A stretch of DNA of 64,000 nucleotides from Halichondria panicea (lineage: Eukaryota > Porifera > Demospongiae > Suberitida > Halichondriidae): contig NC_087383.1 of NCBI RefSeq assembly GCF_963675165.1, positions 5,372,839 to 5,436,838 on the forward strand, read 5' to 3'. The position numbers and the translations under genes are program-made. Position 1 is the first letter of the stretch; every line of letters starts with the position of its first letter. Positions 48,001-58,228 of the stretch are shown here, one piece after another. The notes beneath the pieces are model-generated. The model was not told where the DNA came from. It worked only from the letters and a program-made list of their open reading frames with translations, and did not search any database.

Positions 48001-50286
48001 GTCTGTATGTCCAGTAGTTAGTGAGTCGACATCGGCTTCATCACACTTGGTTGCTAAAGGAGCGATTCTTGTTACAGAATCAGCAGCACTGGTTGTTGTG
48101 ACTGACTGCTGCTCACAATATGAATGAGACACAGGCACTAGATACTGCTGACTCGTCTATTGGGAAGGGACATTACACAAAATTTGGTAATCCATACAAT
48201 ATACAGTACGTGTATGTAACGTCCTTTTTCGAAAATTACAGCGCTCAGCGCGGCACACCAATAGAAAAATTATAATTCATGTTTCTGCTTATAATGAAAG
48301 CACTGCAGGTGCTGATGCCTCAGTGGATGCAATATTATCATGCAAGGAATTTGGCAGAAAATGGATGGTGAAAAAGAGTGGGAATGATCACCAACGATTG
48401 TTGCTAAAAAGGATGCGGAAAAGTTCGAAAGTCCATAATTAATGGCTACTTTTTACAGCTCTTTTCTCACTCTTGTGCAGAGCTACATGTAGCTACCTAC
48501 TAAGTAGAATAACTAAGTTAAAGTATATACCAACAGATTTTGCTGCGCATGAGTCTGCAATATGGCCTTCAAAGTAGCCACAACTTGAGAATAAAGCCTA
48601 TTTTGCAAATCCTCATATAGAAGTCTAGAAATCTAACTAGAAGCCTATAGAAGATCTTACTTTCGTATCCTTGAGCAGCTGTACAGACGTCTAGACAGAC
48701 ACACACATAAACACGTGCTTGCGTAGCAACGCACACAGAGGAATAACTGAGGCATAATTATTGGAGTGACGCTTAGCGTTACAACGTATTGGATAGCTGT
48801 TCCATGAGGCTATAACGCTTAATTATAAATATCGCCTCAATTTCACACGCCAGAACAATTTATTCCCAGAATTTAGGTCTACTGGGCCAACATTTTCTTC
48901 TAGTAGTGCGGCGCTGTAACTAGAAAAGAGTCAGACCACAGCTACATTTTGTATACAATGTTAATGCAAGGCACAATCATGTTTTATACGCAGGATAAGG
49001 GTTAAATCTTTGACCGGAATAAATACAGTAAACTACCCAGTAGGAAAGGAACAAAACTAGAGCACTGAAGTGCTAATTAACCCTCGGCTGTATAATAGAT
49101 CTATAGAAACCGGAGGAGTGTTACAATGTAACAAACCACTTTTAACCAGACTCTAGTCTGGTAATGGATCACTTCAGCTGCAAATGTAGATCTACCTCGA
49201 ATAAAGGTCGCATGATGATGTAGAGCTAGCCAATGTGTAAGTTTAAGCTTCTTAGCTTTGCTCGGGCTCGGTACAACAACGAAGCTTTAATATTGAAATC
49301 TGCCACAATTAAAACTAATAACTTGTTGTGTGAAGTCAATCCATGCTGTAAACGCAGTGCTATGGCATCCAGGTGAGTAGATCGACTCACAATGACATGT
49401 CACACACAAACAAACTAGAGCACTGAAGTGCTAACCCTCGGCTGTTGACATGATAAAATAGAACCAGACGAGTGTTCAGTTACACACTAATAAAGAAGCA
49501 ACAACTTTTAATAAGAGACCGGTAAAGGATCACTTCAGCTGCAAATGTGTAGCTCTACCTCGAATAAAGGTTGCGAGTAGAGATAGCCAACGTGCAAGTT
49601 CAAGCTTCTTAGCTTTGCTCTGCTTTTATACGACAACGAAGCTTCAACATCGAAAAATCTGCTACTAATAACTTGTTGTGTGGAGGCTATCCATGCTGTA
49701 AACGCAGTGCTATGGCATCCAGGTGAGTAGACTCACACGTCACACGTCACACACAGACAAACAAACAAACCAACGGATTACTACCGTATACCCGTGGCCG
49801 CCCATGCGCACCTCGGGTAACAAACCAACAGACTACTATACCCGTGTCCACCCACGCGCACCTTGGGTAACAATGCCATTATGATAGCTCATAATTATGA
49901 TAGCTCATAATTATGATCATAGAAATCTACACGTATGTTCTTATATATCAATACTACATTATTGCCATTTTTTTATAATATTGCTGTGCAACAATACATG
50001 GATCACTTCACTCTTTACGATGTAGAGTGGCAGGGCCACGAAATGTTTCCAAGGTTTTATATCACTCACAGGATTATAGTAATACCCCGTTGGCTTGTGA
50101 AGGTACACGATGACTTGCTCGTAATCCCCACTACTGTCAGTTGTCGCCAGGCCAGTATCTGCAATTGGTGAACAACTAGTGTCAAACGAAAAACTAACAG
50201 GAACCAAGGGTGAAACATTGCTATAGCGTTTCTTGACAACCAGGAATAGAGGACAAGTCAGTAGCTTTAGCTTTGGGTTCAGTCAT
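39004..50286 (-). CDS. AGGF1: AGGF1, OCRE/FHA/G-patch protein
   Basis: The fourteen exons, in coding order, are 50286-50241, 50158-50070, 48156-47964, 47705-47521, 47371-47203, 46959-46785, 46671-46518, 45117-45030, 44862-44726, 44524-44460, 43885-43817, 41305-41209, 39179-39104 and 39053-39004. All phases agree: 1,593 nt, 530 aa (human about 714). The order of modules is that of AGGF1. An OCRE-type aromatic repeat lies at about 155-205 (L-Y-F-D-P, C-Y-Y-Q-Y, Y-V-F-H-S). An acidic stretch precedes the FHA domain at about 265-365 (I-G-R, S-K-S-H-A, G-S-V-N-G, H-G-D-T-L-T-I-G). Next come C-D-G-C-D-P-G and K-K-Y-G-L, then a G-patch at about 457-489 (M-L-V-K-M-G-W-S-G-T-G-L-G). The vertebrate protein is an angiogenic factor that also associates with splicing machinery. 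The G-patch exon sits alone, with introns of 2.5 and 2.0 kb around it. The first intron (82 nt, donor gttgtc) is the weakest part of the model. Confidence 0.92.
42696..43740. mobile_element. outer ATAGAT-type element in AGGF1 intron 11
   Basis: Ends ATAGATGAGGAAGAGGGATT and CAATCCCTCTTCCTCTTCTA. Flanking 9-mers agtttcacc and gatttcact match at six positions. Paralogue of 32151-33477. A CAGAGGAAG-terminus element (42895-43375) is inserted in it. Confidence 0.82.
42895..43375. mobile_element. CAGAGGAAG/CCTCCTCTG element with 9-bp duplication (nested)
   Basis: A 481-bp element starting CAGAGGAAGTGGGACA and ending TGTCCTACCTCCTCTG, flanked by perfect gccacgtgt (42886-42894, 43376-43384). The paralogous outer element at about 32416-32424 has one uninterrupted gccacgtgt, so the empty site is directly visible. 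Non-coding. Confidence 0.88.
44240..44411. mobile_element. truncated ATAGAT-type terminus
   Basis: Reverse-orientation fragment sharing ggaccgt/acggac, aaatagtg, gcaattag and the end CTTCCTCTACTATCTA with the left terminus of the copy at 56531-57428. In AGGF1 intron 9. Confidence 0.65.
45521..45621. mobile_element. 101-bp hairpin MITE with 8-bp duplication
   Basis: Near-perfect palindrome with arms AGCCTCGTTCCCATGCAAGC and GCTTGCATGGGAACAAGGCT, extended by CGATTTG and CTAATTTAACG. Flanked by perfect 8-bp aagctgag repeats (45513-45520, 45622-45629). An 8-bp duplication fits hAT mobilisation. In AGGF1 intron 7. A related terminus (gggaacgaggcta) lies at about 29805-29816. Confidence 0.82.
48780..49050. 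other. AGGF1 intron 2 sequence, no exon
   Basis: Part of the 1.9-kb second AGGF1 intron. No inverted termini or coding phrases were recognised here. The flanks are a dispersed repeat (48300-48770) and Helitron-like copies (49057 onward). Confidence 0.4.
49057..49870 (-). mobile_element. two tandem Helitron-like copies, reverse orientation
   Basis: Reverse-strand tails (CTAG plus agcact-gaa-gtgct hairpin) start at 49057 and 49415. The second copy runs to the head CTCGGGTAA at 49820. A further head repeat ends at 49870 (cgcgcaccttgggtaa). The bases flanking CTAG are T on the element strand, as in the other copies. In AGGF1 intron 2. Confidence 0.62.
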
Positions 50287-50443
50287 TCTCAGGCGGTGAA
50301 GATCGTCAATTAGATTTTATAAAAACGTGTCTGAGTTTCACAGCAAATTAAAGCTGCTGAAGCTGGCTAGATTTTAGCTAGCTAGCTGAAGAAGGACAGT
50401 GAAGGATCTCTTCATCCTGTTCCATGATTCATCTGAGCCAGCC
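50287..50443. promoter_or_regulatory. bidirectional promoter region AGGF1/PUS10
   Basis: Only 157 bp separate the divergent start codons of AGGF1 (minus) and PUS10 (plus), so both transcripts must initiate within or across this interval. No canonical TATA box stands out. It ends with a tagctagctagc run near 50375-50390. Confidence 0.6.
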
Positions 50444-51979
50444 ATGGATATCTGTAGCTATTGTCTGGGTGTGTTTAGACTGGAGAAGAGCGATCTGAAA
50501 AATCTTGCTCAGTATTTTCCTTCTCTGGCAACTCGGTGTTCCACCTCTGAAATGATGAAAGCAAAAGATGTCGTAATGGAACAGCCGATTGAGAAAAGGG
50601 CTAAACTATCCGACAGCCCACAAGTTGTGACGCCCTCTCATTGCATTCTATGTCTTAGTCTAAGCGACAAGACTCAAATCGAAATGATGGTGTCGAACAT
50701 TCTAGATCAACTTGATACTGAACAGTATCAAGGTCTTTCAACATATGTTATTGCTGTTCATGCTCCACTCTCCCTTAAAGTGCGCAGAATGGGAATGGAA
50801 CACTTAATGAGGTGTATAAATTCCGATACTCCTGATTCTCTATCCGAGGCCGCTATTAGTGATATCAACCTTCTTTCACAGCCAAATCAGGCTGCCAATG
50901 AATCTACGCATCTCAAGTCTTTGTCTGATGAGTATTATGTAAAGGTGAATTTACGCTCGCGTATTACTGATTTGATTGAAGAGAAAGCTCCCCATTTGGA
51001 ATACAGTGTGGATAGTCCATTTCTCATTACTGTTAAGCTTGATCATGCCACATCTGATCACGATTGCAAACCTGTCATCAGTCTAGCACTTCCAAAACTG
51101 CAGTGCAAGAAGCCAAATTCCAAGCTCAAGACAAGCGTTTCAACTGTTATTGTAAATGATGCAGTCAGTGCACTTCATGCACAAGACTACCGCAACAATA
51201 TGTTCTTCTTAACACCAGTCACTGAGGCTTGTTCCTATGAAATCGAATTCTCTCATAAGCCAATGTTTGTTGGAGGAAGGTACAACAAGTTTTCTCGCAC
51301 ACTGTCTCAAACTCCATGGATAATTGATGGCCATCGCAAATCCGAGTCTTCAGTCGAAGAGATGATCTGTGACAAAATGACCTGTCTACTTCGTGCTGAC
51401 AGCCATAAGTTTTCTTCTTCTGGCAGGGAAGATGTTGATGTGAGAATGCTTGGAAATGGTCGGCCATTTCTTGTCGAGTTCCTCAACCCCAGGAATCTGT
51501 CATTCAACAGTGAAGATTTATTCAAAGTGCAGCAAGAAATCAATGAAGCCACAGTAGAGGTACAAGTTAGACTTCTGAAACATGTATCAAAGAAAGCCAC
51601 TGATGTTCTAAGGAAAGGCGACGAAGATAAAACAAAGCACTACTCTGCATTGATTTGGACACCCAAGGAGATTGCTCCAGAAAATATAGAGTTTCTCAGC
51701 GATTTGAAACTCATAGAAGTTGCTCAAAAAACACCCATCAGAGTTTTACATCGAAGAACACTAGCAACGCGTAAGAGAACAATATACCGAGTAACAGCCG
51801 ATTATGTAGATAGTCACCATTTCACTCTCTGTTTGAGTACTCAGGCTGGAACGTACGTTAAAGAATTTGTTCACGGAGATTTTGGAAGGACTAAACCGAA
51901 TCTTAGGCTAATGATGAAACAAGATGTGGACATACTGTGCTTAGATGTGCTCGACGTTGAATTAGACTGGCCAATCTGA
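50444..51979 (+). CDS. PUS10: PUS10, tRNA pseudouridine synthase
   Basis: A single uninterrupted 511-aa reading frame. PUS10 forms pseudouridine at positions 54 and 55 of tRNA and has microRNA-processing roles in animals. The N-terminal zinc-binding module shows C4-x2-C7 and C67-x2-C70. The catalytic half begins near 273 with V-G-G-R-Y-N-K-F-S-R and Q-T-P-W-I-I-D-G. The catalytic aspartate is Asp330 in S-G-R-E-D-V-D-V-R, followed by L-G-N-G-R-P-F. The C terminus carries K-T-P-I-R-V-L-H-R-R and H-G-D-F-G-R-T-K-P-N, then ends D-W-P-I. Length is close to human PUS10 (529 aa). ATG 50444 is chosen because the frame has no earlier ATG and it starts just before the first zinc-ligand pair. The gene is intronless here while its neighbour has fourteen exons. 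The next gene on the same strand starts 241 bp downstream. Confidence 0.95.
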   Translation: MDICSYCLGVFRLEKSDLKNLAQYFPSLATRCSTSEMMKAKDVVMEQPIEKRAKLSDSPQVVTPSHCILCLSLSDKTQIEMMVSNILDQLDTEQYQGLSTYVIAVHAPLSLKVRRMGMEHLMRCINSDTPDSLSEAAISDINLLSQPNQAANESTHLKSLSDEYYVKVNLRSRITDLIEEKAPHLEYSVDSPFLITVKLDHATSDHDCKPVISLALPKLQCKKPNSKLKTSVSTVIVNDAVSALHAQDYRNNMFFLTPVTEACSYEIEFSHKPMFVGGRYNKFSRTLSQTPWIIDGHRKSESSVEEMICDKMTCLLRADSHKFSSSGREDVDVRMLGNGRPFLVEFLNPRNLSFNSEDLFKVQQEINEATVEVQVRLLKHVSKKATDVLRKGDEDKTKHYSALIWTPKEIAPENIEFLSDLKLIEVAQKTPIRVLHRRTLATRKRTIYRVTADYVDSHHFTLCLSTQAGTYVKEFVHGDFGRTKPNLRLMMKQDVDILCLDVLDVELDWPI

Positions 51980-52220
51980 CTCTGCTTTTAGCTGCAATGT
52001 ATTTCATGTAGAATGCTGTCTTGTGCATGTCATGCGTATACTAGTCTACTATGATTGTGGTTTTATAATGATATTCATCAAAGTTTTTTGCCTGCCCCCC
52101 CCTGGTCTGTTTTTGGGGATTGAAATGGTAAAAATACTCTTGTGGACGTAGATCTACTTCTATAATTAAAGGCGACTGAGCTGAGATCTACAGCATCTGA
52201 AGCTGAACTGATCGATCAAC

Positions 52221-55178
52221 ATGAATTTTATACAGGATGAATCCAACGCCATTTTAACAAGTGAGTAGAGTGTTGTGTAATTATTAGACATGCATCTCTG
52301 TACACACGTACGTATATGCGAATATGCATAAAAAAATAAATAAAAAAATAAATAAAAAAAAATAAAAATGCACGCACACACACACACACACACACACAGC
52401 ACAAGACACCTTCATGCCACCAACTTTCCACTTAGTGATGGCTGTTGTCTTGCGCCTAATTCTCGGGTACAAAGTCCTCGATAAGAGAGCATGGCTCGTG
52501 GACATAGTAGCTGCTGGCTCACTGCTGTATGGTACTTACACACGCACTCGAATATTGGATGGCAGGAATTGGGCGAACCGTGAGACTGCTATCACCTCTG
52601 ACTATAGGGCTGTCACGAACTACTTTGTCTTGAGTGTGACGTCATGGATCGCTCTGTTGATTCTGGAAGGCAAGACCTGTATACAAATGTTTGGGACTGT
52701 GTTTGGGAAATTTAGCTATCCCGTTAATGTTTCACAAGTGGTGAAGTTTTTTATCTGTTTCTTGTTAGCATCAAACTCCGTTCTTGTGATACTGCACTTC
52801 TGTACGGATGTTCATCAAACGTTTGAACATCTCACTAGTGAAACACCACTGATTCTGTACTATTGGATTGCAGCATTTACAAAGGTGACCAGTGTCTTTA
52901 TACAAGGTGGGTGTAGCTACAGGTATAAAATTATGCATGTAGTTCTCTAACGTGTACTGTGTGTTTTATTAATAATTATAGAGTGGAACTGATAAACGCT
53001 GTTTTTACATCATCGTATTTGTTGCTAGCAATGTCCATAATAAATAAGTAGTATTGTAAATCATGTTCTAATTAATTCATCAGACAGCAATAAATAGGAA
53101 CACAGAGGATTTCAGGTCGGTTGAGTATGACTGTTAGTTAAAAGTTTGAAGTGGACCACTAATATTATTACTAGGGTGACGCAAGCGCCATGGGGCAAGC
53201 GACGCATCCAACCCTGCTGGAAGTCTAGGGAAAATTGTGCAAATGACACCACATCTTGTGGCAGGTTGATGACATGGCCTATGTATCCATATTGCCCAAG
53301 TGGTGGTTCAATAGATGGACATTATTGGCATGACTGCAGATATAAACATCTCCTCAGCATCTTGAATTAAACAGCTGATTGTTCGAATAGAGGCATACCT
53401 GGATTCACGCCTGTATGCCTCTGCCTGCGTTGTTCCAAGCGTGCCTGTGTGGCCTCTGGAGTGTCTGTAATGAACAATGTTTGGCCACTTTCTGCTATTT
53501 GTTGTAGGCGTGCTTGCATGCATGTCTGGCCTCTGGAGTCTCTGCAATGAACACTAATGCTGGCTTCATTTACATTGGCATCTATTTGTGCCTGTCGAGT
53601 TTCTACACAAAGTAAATGTTTATGGTAACAGAACCCTCTGACTTCGTTACCTTCACTCCTTCTTTCTCTGTGTCTAGCAAGCCAATATTTACTTCCTCCC
53701 GTTTTTCAGCTGTTTCTTGGGATTTTGTGTGTCACTCTCGCTCCCTCCTTCTTGCTAATCTTGTTTTCTTTCGTTGTCACTAGGCTATTCATATCTTTAA
53801 GCTATCCTATTCTTTATTGACTCACGTAGAAATTGGTAAAGGATCACCAGTCCCAAAAGCAAATATCGTATGCCGGTCCATGACATACATTGTACATATT
53901 ACATACATATATACACCACGGACCAACGTTAATGACTAACTAAGGGACTCGCTTGCTCGCTCGCCCCAAATAACTAATTAACAAATATTGCATTATTAAG
54001 GAAACACACAGCGACTGCACTTCAAGTTTTAGCCAAGAGTCAACCAATCTGAAATCCTCTGTAGTATAGTTGAAACCTGTAGGCCATTACAGTGCACTTG
54101 ATATGTCTCGAATGCGACTGTATTTGTAATACTAGCTATAGCTATAACTGTAGAGCTCCTGCTAGCTGTACCGGTAGTGCATGATGCAGTGCAGTGCTTA
54201 CAGTACCACTCAAAACTGTACAATTATGTGTAGTCTCGCAATTGATCATTTTTTGGTGCTATAATTAGGACGGGCACGGTACATGTGTACATGTATGTAC
54301 GTTATAATTATGTCGTACTAGCAACAATTTTTGTCTTTGTAGGAGTCTACTTTTGCAGCTGGATCACCAATCACCCCGTCTGCTTTATCCCAAATGACAA
54401 TGTCAGAGAACAAAAGCTCATGTTTCGAATGACTTTTGTGAATGTTATTGGTCTTTGCCACTCACTTGGTCTAGTGTACTTTAGTGTGCTTAATAGTAGC
54501 TCTCCTTGGACATTGAGCAAAATGTGTAGAACAATATTTTTTGTGATCGACCTTATGTACAAACTCTTTGTTTGCTGGTGGTACCTAAAGAACTCCTACT
54601 GTTGTCTTGGGCCATGGTTTTGCGGTGCCTGCTCCACACAAACTGGTCTTAGTCGAACTGTCATTGTCAGTACCATACAGCACTTACTGGCCAAAGCTCG
54701 TACTTGGCATCTTGTACTCGTCAATGTTGCTACTATTTCTCTGCAGTGTTTGTTTGCTGTCTTTCAATGGGTTAAACCACTCTTTAGTATTCAACATTGT
54801 GAGACGGAAAGGAGAGCAGTTCAAGCAAGTGCCCGGCCAGAAAACGATCAAATGGTGTTAATTTACTCTAAATCTCCCTATCTTCCCATCACACTCAAAG
54901 CTGTAGATGTGTCGGTGCTTTCAGTACTAGTGTATTTGCCAAGAAGGTGCATACTCAAACGAACAGATGATCACCAAGGTGGTGAACTGGCCTTGTGTAC
55001 TTGGTCAAATTCTGAGTGCCTAATAATGGACAACGATTATGCTCTGCAGTTCTTGAGCTCAGAGTGTGCTGCTATGGAATTTCCCAGGCGGTCTGTGCAA
55101 GAGACGTGGAACGAGGCGATTGGTGAACTAGTGACTGGTCGACCATTAACACAGCTAGCTAGTGGCACAGTTGTATAG
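52221..55178 (+). CDS. unrecognised multi-pass membrane protein
   Basis: The three exons are 52221-52260, 52400-52906 and 54343-55178. Phases agree and give 460 aa. I do not recognise the family. Hydrophobic segments lie at about 24-40, 44-60, 87-102, 125-148, 163-190, 213-232, 246-264 and 304-325, so eight membrane spans are likely. A cysteine-rich stretch (C-C-L-G-P-W-F-C-G-A-C) at about 269-279 precedes the last span. The C-terminal 130 residues look soluble. There is no N-terminal signal peptide; the first 20 residues are polar. The exon 2 acceptor is the end of a CA microsatellite preceded by an A-rich tract rather than a pyrimidine tract. The gene follows PUS10 on the same strand after 241 bp. 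Intron 2 (1.4 kb) contains an imperfect direct repeat (ggcctctggagt, near 53450 and 53530). A transporter, receptor or channel are all possible. Confidence 0.72.
52330..52399. repeat. A-rich tract plus CA microsatellite forming an acceptor site
   Basis: (AAAT)n-like sequence from about 52330 to 52367, then a (CA)n run ending in CAG at 52397-52399, immediately before exon 2 of the membrane-protein gene. Confidence 0.8.
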
Positions 55179-55238
55179 CAAGTCACTTCAGAATTGTTCC
55201 CTCTCACTACATGCATAATTATTATTTTGATGCCTGCT

Positions 55239-55502
55239 TTTTTATATCAATTGCTATATCCCATCACCCATCCACACAACCAAATGCTCTTTATACCACA
55301 TGTACATGTTGCACCTCATCCCGGATCCCCCATGCACAAACATTCCTTTTTTCTGGACGTAATATCGAACTGGAATTCTTCACCACCAGAAGTTATCAAT
55401 AGCTCTTCTGTTTCGTTATTTAAATCGAACCTCAGTAGTTTTTTATTCAACAATGTATTTTTCTCTTTTTGTGCTGTCCATGATCCAGGCCAGGGGAAGT
55501 CT
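55239..55502 (+). mobile_element. LINE reverse-transcriptase C-terminal remnant
   Basis: The frame encodes H-S-F-F-L-D-V-I-S-N-W-N followed by P-P-E-V-I-N and S-S-V-S-L-F-K-S. This pattern is typical of the end of the ORF2 polyprotein of non-LTR retrotransposons (W-N-x-L-P...F-K). Only the tail is present, as in 5'-truncated LINE copies. It lies between the membrane-protein gene and the coiled-coil gene. Confidence 0.65.
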
Positions 55503-55584
55503 ACCTCATTCAAGCATCCTTATTAAACGGTACCTATGAGAAATATCATAATTATTAATGGTTGGCAAAATTTCATGACTGAAA

Positions 55585-56450
55585 ATGGCTTGTTCTAGAC
55601 ACAATTGTTGTGCTGCTCTGTTGCTAGCTGTCATCATTCTGTCTGCTTCATTGTATATGAGGAACTCTACCTTCCAGTCTACAACAGAGTCACCTACACT
55701 GGAGAGAGGTACAGTCAGTGCAGTGACCTGTACACAGAAATTAAACACCAACGTAATCAAAGACTTACAATCAATGGATGCATGCTTATTATTAGATCCC
55801 ATTTGAGTGTATTTAGCTATGTGTACGTGCATGTAAGGCCCCAAGTACAGTATTTGGTGTGAATGCTCGTATAATTATTATACATGTAACAATTATTATT
55901 TCAGAGATGTTTCGACTAAAGGGTGAGCTATCTAGACTTGAGACAGATAAGCGTTCCCTGGAGTCTACAGTAAACTCTCTCGAGAAAATGGTAAAAGGCC
56001 TGGAGGAGGAAGAGAAGTCACTACAGGAGCAACTAAACATTGCTCTCGGAGGGGGGGTGAGTAGAATTGCTGAAATGGCATATAATTATGCGTATAATTA
56101 TGGTTGGTTGACCGGAGGCTTTTATAATTTGTAATTGTGTACAATAATTATATAGAAGCGCAGACAGTACGTGATTGTATAGTTCTCCTCCCTTAGGCTC
56201 TTGACAGTTTACAAGACACCAGTGAAACATGTGAGCTAAAGATTGCATCTCTTTCGACCCAGCTTACTGACAGCAAAGGTATGGATTAAATTTTACTGTT
56301 ATAAAGTAACAAAAAGGCTGTTGAGGCTCTGCATGACTATATAAGGCACGCGTACATGCACGTACTGTGGCTTAATATTTAATTTAATTTGTTGCAGAGT
56401 TGCTTGAACTGTGGAATGTTACTCTTAAGGAGTGTCAAGCTAAACTGTGA
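55585..56450 (+). CDS. small membrane-anchored coiled-coil protein
   Basis: Exons 55585-55708, 55905-56056, 56197-56278 and 56398 onward have consistent phases. Residues 8-25 (A-A-L-L-L-A-V-I-I-L) form one hydrophobic segment after a short basic/cysteine head, which suggests a type II signal anchor. The segment L-K-G-E-L-S-R-L-E onward (about 45-92) has heptad leucines and many Glu/Lys, a clear coiled coil. A shorter helical part follows. If exon 4 is read through, the protein stops at 56450 after about 137 aa. The stop, however, overlaps a strong donor (gtgagt at 56447), so a further exon near 57516 or 57681 is possible. The layout recalls GOLM1/CASC4-type Golgi proteins, but no specific match is claimed. 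Confidence 0.65.
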
Positions 56451-56530
56451 GTTATTGATATAAATTATAGCTTTTTGCCATGGCTATGAATTTGCACTCG
56501 TCATAATTCTTTGCACAACATAATTATACC

Positions 56531-57428
56531 ATAGATAGTAGAGGAAGGGGATTGGAAACACAGGCAATTAACACTATTTCACACGGACCGTCCTCAATTA
56601 TACATGTAGCCGCGACCATGGATGCAGCTTAAAGTGCTGAGCTTGCAATAAACTTTTTGTGCACTAATGGCAGTTTATACTAAACTAAAAGCTTAAGCAA
56701 GCTTATGATCATGCATAGACAACAATGAACAATCAACAAAAGGTATAAGCATGATCTAAACATAATTATACATAAATTATCAATGTTCTTCCAGTGATTT
56801 CTCAGTCCAAGTTCTTGCCACACATCGACACTGCGGTGACAAAATCAGAGCATGAATAGTAATTTAATGGATTGGAAGCAATAATATGGACATTGATCTT
56901 TAATATTGCCGAGTCTCGAATATAAACTCAACTTAGTTATGGAGATGCTACCCCGCAAAGATGGCTAGTGGAAATCAACAAATCGGTCAATAACTCAGGA
57001 AGTATGATATCCCCACTTCCAATATATAGCTGAAGCAATAAAGTACCATCATGTACTACTACTGTGACCATTCATTTACAATAGATGCAATTCATAAGTC
57101 AGTTCTTACCCCACAAATAAAAAGAAGAAGCTAAGTGTTGTAAAATCTTCAAATTTTGTGTGCTACCAAGAGTGAACATGACTTCTAGCTAGATAATAAT
57201 GTTTCATTTTGTACCTAGCCATGCCTCAAGACAAATTTTAGGGCTATTCATACATTTACTTACCTAGTATCCTCTCATTTGCTTCTTTTCAAAAGCTTCT
57301 CTTGACCTCAAAACCAGTAAAATCACACCTCAAGGTGTCATAGGTTGCCACGCGCACGGTCCCAGAGGCCTACGTTGCAGGCATAAGCTCACGTGATCCC
57401 GTTTCCAATCCCTTCCTCTACTATCTAT
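56531..57428. mobile_element. ATAGAT-type long-TIR element (898 bp)
   Basis: Ends ATAGATAGTAGAGGAAGGGG and CTTCCTCTACTATCTAT. Flanking 9-mers aattatacc and gattataca agree at seven of nine positions, supporting a 9-bp duplication. Non-coding, downstream of the last assigned exon of the coiled-coil gene. Confidence 0.82.
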
Positions 57429-58228
57429 GATTATACACAGCATATTTATATAATTATGGCTGGTACACCAATAATAATTATTAATTATTTTTATTATTAT
57501 AGGTGGCCCTTAAAATTAATTACGAACTGTTCATTTGGAACGTGGATGGCTTAGGTGACTTTTTATATGGCGCTTGCATGCATGACCTACTTCAGGGGCG
57601 ACGTATAATTACGATTGACGGGTTCCTTTGAAAGTGATTGTGATAGTGATTGTGATTGTGATTGTGATTTGATTCTGCAGGAGAAAGTGTATACCATGAG
57701 CCATTCAATCAACTGATGGACCTAGACCAGCGAGCATGTGGGATGTGACGTTTCCACAGCTGATGTCCGTATGTAAGGGTGGGATCCTCAAAATAATAAT
57801 GCTATGGCATAATTATAGTGGGACAGTTGGCTAAGAAGCACAATAATATTGGTTTTGTAAATTTGCCTCACATTGTTATGCCATAAATTCAGATCAGTAC
57901 ATGTACATGTATGTACACATAATTAATTTTATGCTAATTAAAACTGAGGAGCACAAAAACAATATGCACGTACATGCAGCAGAACCTCAAATAAAATACA
58001 TGCACTGTGGGGTAATTGTAGAGAGGTGTCCTTTATGGATGGTTTGTATGTTTATCTCTCTGGTCCATAATTATTATTAATTTTAGGGTCCTCATTCTGC
58101 ATTAGCTATACACATCACTATCAGTAACATTATATTTGTAGGAGGCAGCACGCAATACACATCTCCTCATGCTAAAATAATAAACACAAACCAACGTACA
58201 GTCTAAATAAGCTAAGAGGTTTCATTAT
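57429..58228. other. intergenic region between converging genes
   Basis: Tail-to-tail interval between the coiled-coil gene (plus) and the DENND3-like gene (minus). It contains a GTGATT simple repeat (57633-57662), an acceptor-like ttctgcag at 57675-57682 and an AATAAA at 58179-58184 on the plus strand. A terminal exon of the coiled-coil gene may lie here but cannot be fixed. Confidence 0.5.
57633..57662. repeat. GTGATT hexanucleotide repeat
   Basis: Five imperfect gtgatt units in tandem, immediately before a possible 3' splice acceptor. Confidence 0.75.

Noticed and set aside
50399..50443. Upstream extension of PUS10 from a GTG codon
   Set aside because: Eukaryotic initiation at GTG is rare, and the first in-frame ATG at 50444 sits just before the first zinc-ligand cysteines.
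53146..53547. Open frames on both strands within intron 2 of the membrane-protein gene
   Set aside because: They overlap an imperfect direct repeat (ggcctctggagt words), match nothing recognisable and fall between exons with matching phases.
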